Under the pieces are notes generated by a model. The model was given only the letters and a program-made list of their open reading frames with translations. It did no database searches and was not told where the DNA came from. 64,000 bases of DNA from Callaeas wilsoni (lineage: Eukaryota; Chordata; Aves; Passeriformes; Callaeidae). The translations under genes were made by a program, and so were the position numbers. Below, in pieces: positions 1 through 12,175 of this stretch (the first letter of the stretch is position 1; each line of letters begins with the position of its first letter). Where the stretch lies: contig VWPU01011884.1 of the NCBI GenBank assembly GCA_013398955.1, positions 303,469-367,468 of the forward strand, read 5' to 3'.

Positions 1-819
1 TGAACATTTCCCTCCTCACTTGCTCCTTGTGGCTTGTGAGGTTACCACCACTGAGCATACTGACACTATAGGCTGTTGTCAACAGCATTTTCTTCCCTTC
101 TCATCATAATCTTGTGCTTTGGAACACAATCAAGTCATGCATCAAGCACCAACTATTTCCCACCTTTCTTAAATATGCTATTTCAGTGTTGGAAAAAAAA
201 TCTTTTCCTTATCAGGTACTTGTGGAGAATGCTTAGAGAAATAAGCAAAGTAGAAGGTAAAAAAGAAAATATTTGTTTATACAAATACTTCAATCTTTCC
301 AAATCCTCTCGGAGGGCCAGATACTTAGTATTCCATAGTTAAGGGATACTTTATGGCCAACAAGGGTATTCTACTTATGATATGATGAGACAAGTCACAG
401 CTTTTTGTGTAGAAGAAAAAATAAAATAAATTTTATTCAGGAGAAGGCTTAAAAAAGGCTCCAAAGCTTAAACACTTGAAAAATTAAATGTAAAACAAAC
501 CCATTAGAAATAATTATTCTTGAAACAGTTTAGCAATTGTTGCAAAGCCAACTGAGGAATTTTATTGTTTTAAACAGAAAAAAAGGGGAAAATTTACCTT
601 GCATTCTGCAACACAACTACTTCAAAGATAGTCTTGTGCATTAACCTGAGGATGTGCTGAATACTTTGAAAATCAGATCATTTACTGTGACACATTTTAA
701 GGATACCCGAGAGCATCTGAGGGAATAATTAAACAAACCCCCAAAAACAGTCCTTGTTTTCCACAGAGACAATAGGTGTCTGATTAAATTAGCTGGGTAA
801 ACTTCAACAAATATGTGTA
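1..819. other. unique AT-rich non-coding sequence
   Basis: I see no gene, recognisable repeat or RNA here. The longest open frame (88 codons, 76-342) has no domain or codon signature and is best read as chance. Confidence 0.6.
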
Positions 820-1480
820 ATCCCCAATGATAGCACTATGGACAGCATCCTCCTTAATGGGAGACAACAAGCTGTGCCTGAAGGAAAAAGAAGAGGCTGG
901 TCCCTGGTGGTTACCAGCATTCTGTTTACATCCCTCTTTGCCTCTTGGTGCACGGGAGCAAACCTCTGGCTACTCCAGCCAGAAATGTGACAAAGCTCCA
1001 GCCTCTGGAGGTTTGTGCAATACTCCCCTGAGGCCCCTCTGCTATGAGCTAACAAGCAGCTCTTTTGGAGGACCACCTGGGAGTGATCAACACCCTGGAC
1101 CACAACATCCCCACTTCTGGTCTTAGCATTTTGAGTGGGTGCCTGAATCCTTGGCCACATCCACTCTAAAAGACCCCATTCCTCCCAGGGCCTGCCTGGA
1201 GGACTCAGGGCCAGCTCAGCCCCAGTGCAGCCCCAGGCAGCTCCACCCCTGCTGACAATGGACAGATGTGTTGCAGCCAGTGTTGCAGGCCAGGGTCAAA
1301 CAAAAACTGCAAAAGCTTTTTTCCAATGCTCTGCCATCAATACCGTGCAGCTGAATTTCCCTGTGTTTTATGCCACACCTGAGTGCTGTGGAACCATAGC
1401 TGCAAAGAGTTCTTTTGCCCTGAAAGGACTTATGTGCAAGCAGAGCAACTCCTACATGGTTGCCCTTTCTTGTGATAGAA
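820..1480. other. GC-richer block of unknown origin
   Basis: This block is visibly richer in G and C than the DNA on either side. It is open for 99 codons on the plus strand (827-1126) and 118 codons on the minus strand (804-1160), overlapping each other. Open frames on both strands follow naturally from lower AT content. I recognise no protein and no CR1 or LTR landmark. It could be an old transposon remnant or simply a local composition shift. Confidence 0.35.
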
Positions 1481-4400
1481 AAATGTCCTCATGAATGAAT
1501 ACAACCAGTTGTCCCCAAACCTGAAACTTTTGTGGCTATACCACACCATATAGTTAAATTCAGGCAATTGCTGTGACATCTCTCCAATGAGGGATGCACT
1601 TCTTCTCTAAGTGTTTTTGTCCCTTCCTCCAGATGTGTAGATTTTCTCTGTAAAGGACAATTAAACTTCCTGCTTCTAAAAATGTAAATAGGCATCTTCC
1701 AACTTGAAATTAGGAAATTAATAAGGAGGAAAAAAAAAGCATAAATTCAATTCTGCTGAACTCAGCAGGCCAAAGATAGTTAGATAGTTTCAATGTCTGC
1801 ACAAAGGTAAATTATTCAATGTTTTTCAAAGGGAAAATATTTGATAGAACATGAGTCATAAGCAAAACCGTACAGCTTAAAATGTCCACAGTGAAGCACA
1901 GAATACGATCTTATATAAATGAGAAACCATGAGGGGATGAGTGGTTCTGCTGGTTATGGTTTTATATTTTAACTGCAAAGGTTAAAAACAAAGAATAGCA
2001 GGACTTTGTTTTCTGATGCACCACCAAAATGAAGACATGTAGACTTGCTCAGAAGTCAGGGGGCCTTTATGCCTCCTGGGGATCCTGAAGAACTATTTTT
2101 TTATGTTTATTTTAACTCTGTTTTTTTGGTCCTAGGAACTCAGGGTCTAAATCAGTGTAATAATCTCTGAAAGAAAGTAGGCAATCTTTCACAAAGCCCA
2201 CAGAAAGAAAAGCTTATGGCTGATTTTAAGCAAAAGCATCAGAAGTCTCACATCTGCATATTAGGCTACTGCTCTCTAATATCAGGTTTATTATCTGACA
2301 TCACATACTTGTCACATTTCTCCTCAGAGAAAAAATGTATTGTAAAAGGTCAGCGTAGAAACTCTTCTGTGGATCTATGAATTGTTTACAAACATCTTAA
2401 AATATAAGCATGTGCTTTTGTACAAAAGAGGAAGTAGAGGAAATATTGAAACCAAGCATAGTTCTGTGTTGATGTATACGTTTTTTTATGCACTCCTACT
2501 CATATTTTCATGAATAAAATGCACAATCAGCTTTTGAATATTGCATATTATTTCTCAGATAACACTTCTTTTGTATCAAGTTGACTGTTTCTGAGTATTG
2601 CCTAAGGATTTATAATTCCTTCTTAAATCATCTAGTTATTCTACACTTTATTCTAGTATTAATAATGAAGACCTTCTTATATTCAGTCATTAATGTTAAA
2701 AGAAACAGAAGGTAAGCTGCTTCTTATTTTTTCATAAGCTTTAGTTCAAGAAAAATCTCTATTTGGAATCCTGGAAAGTTTTTCTTAAAATAGCAAGCTT
2801 TGTAAACTAGATAAAACTTTTAATATGCGTCTGCTAAAGAAGAAAGAAAAGAAATGCTAGGAAAATGATTGAAAATATTGATATTATACGGTTCAACATG
2901 GAACTACATGGAAAAGCTGAGCATTGCTGAGCTTTCAAATCTTCACCAACAACGTGGCTGTGAAGGAAGGAGCTCAAACACCGGTAGTACCAAGCTTAGG
3001 ACCAGCTGTTTCTCAGCTGGCTTTTGAGTTTGGAGTGAGCTCCATGGCATCAGAGCATCTGTCTGGGCCACAGGAAGCAGAAGCAGGTCTAGGGCCAACT
3101 AACACTCCTAGTGTTGCTAGAAAAGGGCAATCAGGACAGCTCACTTCTATCTTACGCATTTTTATTCTTCAGTGGTGACTGTGATAAACATGAGAGAGAT
3201 TCAGAGAACCAGATCAGGTTAGGCTGAAAAAGAGCAACCAGACCTGTGGTCCCATCTCACGCTGATGGAGGAGAAGTTTTACCTTCTAAAGCGATATTGA
3301 CTGCAATAGAAAGCAAAATCAGAACCAACGAGACAGTAACTGGTTATTTGTTTGCTGCTCACTATACCTTCCCTCTGGCAAATTTCGAAAGGCCATGGCT
3401 GTGTGGAATAGGGGAAAGCTGCCTATTTGCAGTATTCTGGTAAGAGGAAACTTCTGAGAGTGTAACTAAAGAATTTTAAAGCACTTAAGAGGGACATAGA
3501 AAGAAAGAGAGAAAGCATCTGATATGTACCTTGACCTTAGAGGGGATGGAGGGATAGAGAAGACTTTTCACAAGGACTGGAGGAAACTGCACAGAACTGG
3601 TTGTAAATTGGTACTCCATCAAAATGCTGATAGATCAATAAATGCCCTGTCAAGTATGGTAGGCAGAGGGAGATATTTTTTGTCAGTATCTTGTAGTTTC
3701 TTACTGGTTTTTTACCCATCCAGTCTACATAGGAATGTCATTGTATTAAGTTTTCATTGCCCTACTTTGATTCTGAAAAAAACCTAGTTCTAGAGCTTAT
3801 AAATCATACTGCTTACTTTACTTTGTGCTATGGCCAGATCTAAACAAACACCTGGGTTATATTAAAACCTGACATAAATGGTATCTGTGTGAATGTGGAG
3901 TGGAGGCACTAAGTTATTCCATATCTGCATCAGTGAAATCATTATATGTCAGTGACTGAAGCAGGTAAGAACCATGCTATGTAATCTTTTCACTGCTCTG
4001 TAACATTACACTCAATAAGGATTTGTCATTTTATGCGATATGGAACCAATGGAAAATATTAAAGTAAGCAAATTGAACCTCCAGAATATCTTCCACAAGG
4101 TAGTTTAATGAGAATCCTTATCTTCCACAAGGTATGAGAGCTGGAACAAGTAGGATCAAGTGCTTTCAAGACCGAATTGACTCACTGCCTTTCACATAAT
4201 GGGCAATCGCTTTCACTACTGGTCAGTTGACTGACACCTCTGACCACCACTCCATTTCCAGCTGTGACACAAAATGGGAGATGGTTCTGAACTCGGAAGA
4301 CACCACATAATACCACATAGCAGCTTCATCCCTACAGGCAAGACATGTTGGAGAATACATAGTTTTCACTAGAACTTAGAGACAAAATACAAAAACTAGA

Positions 4401-7400
4401 TTAGGGATTAGATGCTCTTGATTCACTTCCCCTAACTTCAAAATATCCAGCCTTGGGAGGTGGGTACTGAGAGCTTGTCTCTGATGCACAGCCTTAACCC
4501 AGGAGTCTTAAAGCTGTGTTAAGTTTACAACTGAAAATAACATTATTTTGTAAACTCAGTGCTGCCGTGCTACAGCTGTATTAGATTCCATGAGTAAACT
4601 CAGCCAGTGACCTGCCGCTCCACCACCAAGGTCCTGTTCATCCCTAATTCAACCTTATCTACTTGAGAGAAAATCTTCCTCGTGTTGTCAAGTTTGGCTT
4701 TTGCTGAAGACTAAATGCCCTCTTCGCATCCAGCCTTCATGCACTCCTGCAGACCCCTGTGAGGAGATCCCATGCTGATCACAATGGAGAGCTCCAATCT
4801 GCCCCCTGCTTTCCCCACCCAGGGTGTACCACAGGCTTCCAAAGCTTGAGCCTATCAGCAGAGAAAAACAGAGTGAGATGATACCTCCAACAGGGAACAT
4901 TTAGACCTGTTGGGGAAAAGTGAAACAGGTGGAAAGAAGGTTTAGAAAAATAAGTCTGTGCACTGTCTTTTGGAGAATTGACTTTTCCCTGCAGTCTATT
5001 TGTTGGCTTCTTCAACTACAATGGTCCCGTGCAATCCCTAGGGAAGTCTCTTGATGTACATCACCTTTGAGCCTTTGGGCTGGGTGTTTAGTCTTCATTG
5101 CAGGCAGAACTTCTCCTTACAGAAGCCTCCCTGTTGGTTTTCATGCTGCAAGCACCCTCTTTCCTCTCTTTGTCAGAACATGAGTAGAAGATGCACTGAT
5201 TTTGGCAGCAAAGCCAAATTAAGAGGTTATTTTTCCCAGGGAGTTGTTCCCACACACTAGATCACTGACCTTTCATTAGTGCCCAGACAACAGTTTTGGA
5301 GGACAAACTGTAAATCAGCTCTCTGAAATTACCTGAGTTACAAAATAATCTTTCTTTTTTTTTTTTTTTTAACTTGCATCAGTTTGGTGTGTACTGATTT
5401 GCAAAACAAAAAAGCCCCGTGGAACAAAGCCACCATATACAGCATGGCCATCAGGCAAGAGCCAAGGGGGTGCATCCTCTGAAGCTGTCATGCTGAGTAA
5501 AAAAAACAAGTATCCTGTGGTGCCACCCGCTCACCTTGCCCCAATCTGCATTCCCAAAGTATCCCTGACAGAGCAGACTGTTTCATGTCACAAAAGGTAA
5601 AGCCTGTGAAGGCTTGGGCAGAGCTGAAGCACACCAGCTAGGATAAACATGAGAGCCATCCTCCCTTCTGCCCCACCACACCACTTTGAAAGATCAAGTG
5701 CTTTTAAAACAACTGGAAGCACTGTTAAATTACAGAGCTTTCCTCTCTGTCATAAATTCTGTAATGTAAATACATTCCAGCAACAAGACTGACTTCTTAA
5801 AAATATGAGAAACACAAGACAAATATTTGTGCCTGCTGCACAAATAACATGGTATGATTTTAATGTTGGGAATGTAGCAGCATCTTTTAAAGTTGGTCTC
5901 TAGTACTGGCTGCTTAACAATAATGAAATGAAAATAATTGATACATAAGGGGGTTTGTTACCAAACCCCAGTTAGTATCTGTTTCCTGAAAAACAACCAA
6001 TACTGAAAGTGGGGCAGACAATGATACTGGAGGGGGAACAGAAAGAACTTTTAAAGATGCTGTCCCCTTATTTTCGTCTTATTGGCAGCTGCTACCATTT
6101 CTCACCACCTATTTAACTCACAGAAAAAGCTGACACTTAGCTCTCTAAGGCAGAGGAAAACCAGCAAGACTTAGCAAGAATTTGAGATTTTTGACCATAT
6201 GAGTCCTTAATACAAGAATCATGTTGTTAATGTTTATGTGTGTATGAGGTCCTAACATACAGATGGTAGAATAGTTTGCTTCACTTTGGCTTTACTATTG
6301 TTATTCTTTTCTCTCTTTTCTCCCTTTCCTCCCTCTGGAACTTGCCTTGATCTTTCTAAGAACTTTCTACCTCCCACAAGACGTCGGTGCTCTTCCATTT
6401 GCACATGAAATATATGGTTGCCATTTTTTAAGTCAAACTGAGTCTAGGGATTATCCTGACCTGAAACACCAATAGCAGCTCTCACAGTCACAGTCCATTG
6501 AAAATTATTAATTTATGATCATCTTGCTGTGCCTAAGCCACTTTCACTCTTTCTCTGACTTAAGTTACCACAGCAAGCCTGCCTGCTGCACAAAATACTG
6601 CAAAGTAGGATAACACCCTGCTGAGACACTTGGTAAGTGAAGTAATGGGAAAGTATGCCACATCTGAAGGATGACAAAGTTTTCTGCTTTCTGTTTTGAC
6701 TCTTCTAGTTGTGCTTAGTAAAAGTCATTCAGGAACACAAATTAGTTTAGCATTTAGATGTTGAAATGCTATGATTTCCCTTTGAAATAATTTTGTCTTT
6801 ATCGTGCTCCAACATAATCAGAGTCTTGCCTTCAAATAAAGGGCTACCAAAACAAAAAGTATTCATAAACCTACCTCTTCTGTTTATTGTACATGAAGAA
6901 GAAAGCCACATGCAGGCTCTTTCACCAGCCAAATCCATGATTTTCCAAGGCACTTGAAAGTGAAAGCCTACACAGCTATATGATATTTTCAACATTGCTT
7001 TTCAAATTTTCAAACCCCTTAAATAAGAAGCAACATAAGGAAAGGGCTACTTGATCATTTGTTAAACAAATATCAAAGATATGCATACTAATGCCAGAAG
7101 GAGTGCTTTCGGGTGTTCTATTTACAGAATTGTAATTACATTTGCTGTTTGAATTGGCCCTCCAAAGAATTAAAAATAAGCAGCCATGGCTTTTTATTGC
7201 TATCCAGTGTTCCCTGGTGGCTTCTCTCTGAGTGTTCTGACTGGCAATTGTTCCAGGCTCACTTGTGCCAGTAATGCATTTGTTAATTAGGCTAAGAGTA
7301 CTACAAAACCCACAACACAAGCCTCTTGTCAGCATATGCTGATCTAACCTCTTGAAAGGACAGTTATTTAAATAGATGCCTTTTGAGCTTTTGCTAGGGG

Positions 7401-8203
7401 ATTTTTTTCAAACATGTAAATATTCCTCTAAATATTAGTTATGCTGGTTTAAATTTTTATGGGATCAAATATTTGTTTAATTCTTGTTTTCCATGTTCGC
7501 TTTTCCATTTCAATGTGCTTTCCTCCCCTAATCTCCTACACATAAAATAAGGAAGGCTTGAAAACAAACTTTTTTGACACCAGTCTAAACAGCTTTCTGC
7601 ACCTCTAGTTATATCTAATATCAGACTGGAGTTCTTCAAAGACTAGGAGGAACATGGAGATTTTGCACTTTTCTGCACCAGCACTAAAGACACAAGAACA
7701 GCACCAAAGACATGCCAGAGGGCAAGAGGACAATCCGCAGTGGAGGCGGACTTTCTGAAAAACCCAGTACATCAAGCAGCTCTGATTCTGTGCTCCAGCC
7801 ATTCAGGTGGAAAGAAAAGGGATGAACTTAATTAGGCTGTAACTTCATTACTGGTTTGAGAATGATCTGGCAACAAACACTCACTGCAGCTCATCAGTCC
7901 CTTTTAATAATTTCCACCTGTCCAAAGGTTGCCACCAGCACTCTAATCTACAAACCTGTTTTCACACCATTCTCCACAACCCTTTATGTGTGAAATCTGT
8001 AAGTTATGAGGACATTGCTCGTCAAGACAAAAAAAAAGAGAACTGAGGCCAAGAGGAAAGCTGCAGAAGCTTGGAGCAGCTAATCATTGAGAATGGACAC
8101 AAATATACTACTACTGAAATTGTAGTCATAGGAAAGGCAATTTTAACTGATTTTATTTTAGGTGATTTTTACCTATATTCTATGCAGATTTCTTGAAAGA
8201 AGC

Positions 8204-8204
<1 letters not shown>
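1481..8204. other. unique AT-rich non-coding sequence
   Basis: No gene or clear repeat is visible. A T-run lies near 5354-5370. Stretches near 3835-3925 and 4440-4600 carry phrases reminiscent of old amniote DNA transposons, but too little survives to call them. Open frames here (up to 119 codons at 6976-7335, minus) show no family signature. Confidence 0.5.
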
Positions 8205-8269
<65 letters not shown>

Positions 8270-8270
8270 T
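8205..8270. repeat. (ATT)n microsatellite, about 22 units
   Basis: About 66 bp of uninterrupted TTA/ATT trinucleotide. On the plus strand it encodes a meaningless isoleucine run inside the open frame 8162-8530. Pure arrays of this length are usually length-polymorphic. Confidence 0.97.
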
Positions 8271-9394
8271 CATGCATCATAGGACTCAGCATTTTAACAA
8301 AAGCTTTGCTTAAATATTTTCTATCTGTCTCAGACAACAGTGCTTACTGCTACACACAGAGTAAGAAGTTAGTCATCTCAATTCAGCATATAGCACAACA
8401 TTGGAAAAAATGGGTTGGTCTTCTCAACAAAATTAACATGATTCACTTGGAAGTCAAACAACTGTGTTTGGAAAGTTCTCTGTTTTGGTTATCTACACAA
8501 GCACGTACTCGGGGCTGGGCTGAAGCTTGATTTTTCTGTAGCTGCCTGCTTCTACATTGAATATACTTGGTTTTTTTCCCCTGGGAAAAAAAAAAAGGAA
8601 ATATCTAAACAAAACAGAAAGATTTATCTAAGATGGAGGAGAATGAACAGAAAGGCACTCTAAGTCTTCTTTTATATATATGTCCATATATGCACCTTTT
8701 CTTTTATGTACTGGCCTCAACAGATGCATAACAGAAAATACATTTTCAATACGAAGTGGTCAATTTCTGAGAGTGGATGTCAGAGCCATTCAATCTATTA
8801 CATTCATTAATCAATGGAAACAGACTTTCTGAATGCAAATTTCCAAGCTCCTTGTTTCCATATTAAAAATACAATAAGATTTCAGAATGCTTACCTAGAG
8901 GAGAATAGAGAAAAACAATCCAGCTCTTTTCTGATAGGACACACTGTAGATACAAGTGCCTTATGTGGCAAGATGAATTTTGTATCACACAGACTGGTAC
9001 TTCAGACCAAAGAGTTTGTGGACAGTAGACTTGAATAAATAGGACTAAGACCAACAGTTCTGTAAAATCTTGTAGTAAAAAGCTCTAGTAGGAATTAGCA
9101 AAACAAGGAAGACTTGTTTGGAAGACCAGCTTCATAACATCGCAATACTGCTTATCTAGGATTATATAGAGCAGAAGAATATGATCCCCTGTGATGCTTT
9201 GCCACCCGCATCACTCAGTGTCCCATCAAAAGTTAACCCAGTTCAGGACGGGACAGAGGGGAGTCTGACTGCAATGCAGACAAAGACATGGGGCATTGCT
9301 TCTACATCCATGTGAGCTGAGAAGGAACAAGCCAGGGTACCACCATCCCTCTTCCAGCCCTGGCACAGCTCAGCACTCCCTCCTCAGGGCTGTA
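8271..9394. other. unique non-coding sequence
   Basis: Nothing is recognised. A small TATATATG cluster lies around 8675-8690. The overlapping short frames at 8814-9054 on both strands carry no family signature. Confidence 0.5.
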
Positions 9395-9500
9395 ACTGAA
9401 TTCACATTGTACCTGGGATCACTAGGCCTAATTTAAATCAGCTTGAGCACTGCTTCACTTCACAGCACTATAGCAGCTGCAGTGTAGACATGCTAAAACA
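9395..9500. mobile_element. possible relic of an old amniote DNA transposon
   Basis: The phrase GCAGTGTAGACATGCTAA, preceded by TTTAAATCAGCTTGAGCACTG, resembles terminal parts of hAT-like non-autonomous elements common in reptile genomes. No terminal inverted repeats or target duplication can be delimited. The GC-richer 9205-9395 just upstream may belong to the same element. This is a resemblance from memory, not an alignment. Confidence 0.22.
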
Positions 9501-11844
9501 CACTGGGGGTGAAGGAGAGAATAGGGAGGAGGCCCATGAGCAGGCCTCGCAAGACCTGTCCTTTGATAAATTCACAAAATGACATAAATGAGCAGGGATT
9601 GAGATTCTGAACTACAATGAAGCCTAATACATTGAACATCAAAGTGCCAGCCAACTCATTAACTTGTGCTGTGAAACATGAAGCAGGAGTACAGAAAATA
9701 TTTGCCTTTGCAGAAAATATTTGATGAGCATTTCACTTGAGAAAGAAGTGTTATAAATGCCTACATAATTCACTTGCATGTGTAATTGCCTTTATGAGCA
9801 AGCCAGCACTGTGAAAGTATCACTAACTCTCCAAAATCTTGGTTTTGACACTTCTTGCTTAAGGTTGAATTTAAGTATAGACTGGGTTTCCGGACCTTGA
9901 CATTTTCCCCCTTTTAGACTGTTGTCAAACAAGAAGGTCTGGTGAAGAAAAGGATGGGGAAATGATCTCATGGGACATACTTTAAATTTACAAAAGTTAG
10001 GGAATTAAGGCTGCCACAAGTAAAATACTGGCTCAAGTACAGCCAAAGCCATAATGCTCTTAGAGCTCCTGGGGAGTTCCTCAGTCATTCTGTGATAGGG
10101 AGGAAAGTTGCTAGGTTTCTGAAGAGCAGGAGATGAAATGACTATGTGTAGGCAGGAAGGAGAGAAGACAAAGAAAAGTTTAAAATGACAGTCAGGTCTC
10201 TTCTACTGTTCAGTAGTGTTCAGGTGCCAATTCTAGCAAATAGTTACGTCTTTTCCAGTGACCTCAAGCACCTACTGCTACCCAATGCATCCTGGTGTAC
10301 CTGTTTTCTCTGGCATATATGGGCATATTCCACAAGTTTTGGTACAGTTTCCCTGTCCTGCCCCCCCCATGATTCAAGGAGTTTCTATTGTCTTCAGTTG
10401 CACAGCCCTTGGTTGGTGTCATCAAAACAAAAAAAATAAAACCAAAACCAAACTAGAGTCATTAGATTACAGAATTTAGGAAGTTAAAGGAAATTAAATC
10501 AGGGAAGTAGTAAAACTTCTTCATTTCTGACTTTCTGTATCAAGACCTGACATGTTTACTCAATCCTGAAACAGAAGAGAATAACCAAAGTCCTCCAGCA
10601 TCATAAGATCAGTGAAGCTCTACTCTGTACCTGTATTTAGGGCTGAGTTTTGAATAGAAAATAATCACATAGGTTCAAAAGCCTCCAAAAATTGAGTAGA
10701 ATAAAAGAAACTGACAGTTCTTAGTACTTGAAGTGATTTCAGATTCTCAGGTGTCATACTTAATTTCTGACTATTTGGTGTCAGCAGTATGTGACAAACC
10801 CTCAGCAAGCTGAAATCTTACGGTAGAAGTACAAAACCAGGGATACATTAGAATGGATAACACAATAGTTTTCTGATACTACGCCCATCAACTTTTCTGT
10901 AAAACTTCTGTCTCAGATGCTCTTGAATAACCCCTTTTACGCTCCAGACTCTTTAAAGTGGTACCTGTCTTTCAGTGGATCCTGTATAAGGACATAAATT
11001 TTCAAACCCTGACCTGGGGCTCAGCAAGTCTTGGCAGCTTTTCACAGCATAGTAGCAGACTTCCTTCCCTTTCCCTGCTTACACCTCTTTGCTCCCTCTG
11101 AGGTACTGAGGGCTACATCCTAATAAATTGCTAGAAGAACTAGTGCATGACACAAATTACAGGCAGCTGTGCAGTACATTCTGTGGCAGCCTCAGCGTAC
11201 GTCCCTGTGAATACTGTACCACTGACACTAACCAAAGCTCAGTCTACCCAGGGAAGGGCAGATGACCAGAAAATTTTTAGAGGTGTCCATGAAATATTTT
11301 TGTCATCTAAACATCAAAATGAGTCTGCCATGGTCATTCCACCAGTCCATCAGTTTCATCCTTATTTCCCAGAAAATTCACCTCTACTTGGAGATAAATT
11401 CTTGATTGTATTGACTTCTGGTTTCTCCACAGAGCATTATTTTTATTACCAGGGAAAGAGACAAGATATAGCATGAGAACCAATGGAAGTAAGGAATTGG
11501 TTTAATGTTTATTTTTTTCCCCATTGCATATTTTTTTCCATCTGCAACAACATACAGACGGAACCAGGATGAAGAACTGTAAAATCACTAACTAGGGCCT
11601 CCAGCAGGTTAAGGGAAAATGTAACATGAATGGTCACTTGAAAATGATAATTTTGCAGATTTGCAGGAGATATTTACCATGCCCTTCTGATGAATTTTCA
11701 CTGTCTATGTATTTACCACAGTTTTCAGCATCAGTTCTTTCTATCCTGCCTGAATCCTATCAAAATTCTCTCTGTAACTTCATAAATGAGATGGGAAAGT
11801 TTACAATTAGCAGGGAGTGCTCAGTATTCTCAAAACAATCATTG
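9501..11844. other. unique non-coding sequence
   Basis: No gene or clear repeat is visible. A short C-run lies near 10361-10368. The 109-codon frame at 11147-11476 has no recognisable domain. Confidence 0.5.
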
Positions 11845-12175
11845 GTTGAAAATCTGGAGAAAGTGTTAACATTACCAGGACAGGAAGATTTAAAATGGTA
11901 GATGAAAATCAGTCTTGATAAATGCAAAATAATACATAGTGACAAGTGTGACTCTACCCATAGATATAAAAGCTGTGGGCTTTTGTTAGATATTGCAATG
12001 CAGAAAAGTAATCTTGGAGACTTTTTGAATTTTTCTCTGGAAGTATCAACTCAATATTCAGTGGCACCAAAAGAGAAGTAGAATATAAGGAGTTATTTGG
12101 AAAAGGTTTGAGAACAAAACAGCAAGCAGTACACTGCATCATTATGCACTGAACCACAAAGAACTTGGTTTTTTG
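11845..12175 (+). mobile_element. ancient CR1 LINE fragment (ORF2, after the RT domain)
   Basis: The plus-strand translation preserves the order of the CR1 ORF2 segment that follows the reverse-transcriptase core. It reads MKISLDKCKIIHSDK, then HRYKSCGLLLDIAMQKSNLG, then a Leu-rich STQYSVAPKEK piece. These parallel the CR1 pattern M-K-F-N-x-D-K-C-K, then Y-x-x-x-G, then the D-L-G-V motif and the STQ-x-A-A-x-K segment. In-frame stops interrupt it just before MKIS (11899-11901) and after about 12085, and a frameshift is likely beyond. No 3' tail is present. The wording is closer to the old CR1 families shared with turtles and crocodiles than to young avian CR1, so this is probably an early insertion. 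Boundaries are approximate. Confidence 0.68.

Noticed and set aside
8162..8530. 122-codon plus-strand frame
   Set aside because: Its core is an isoleucine run produced by the ATT microsatellite.
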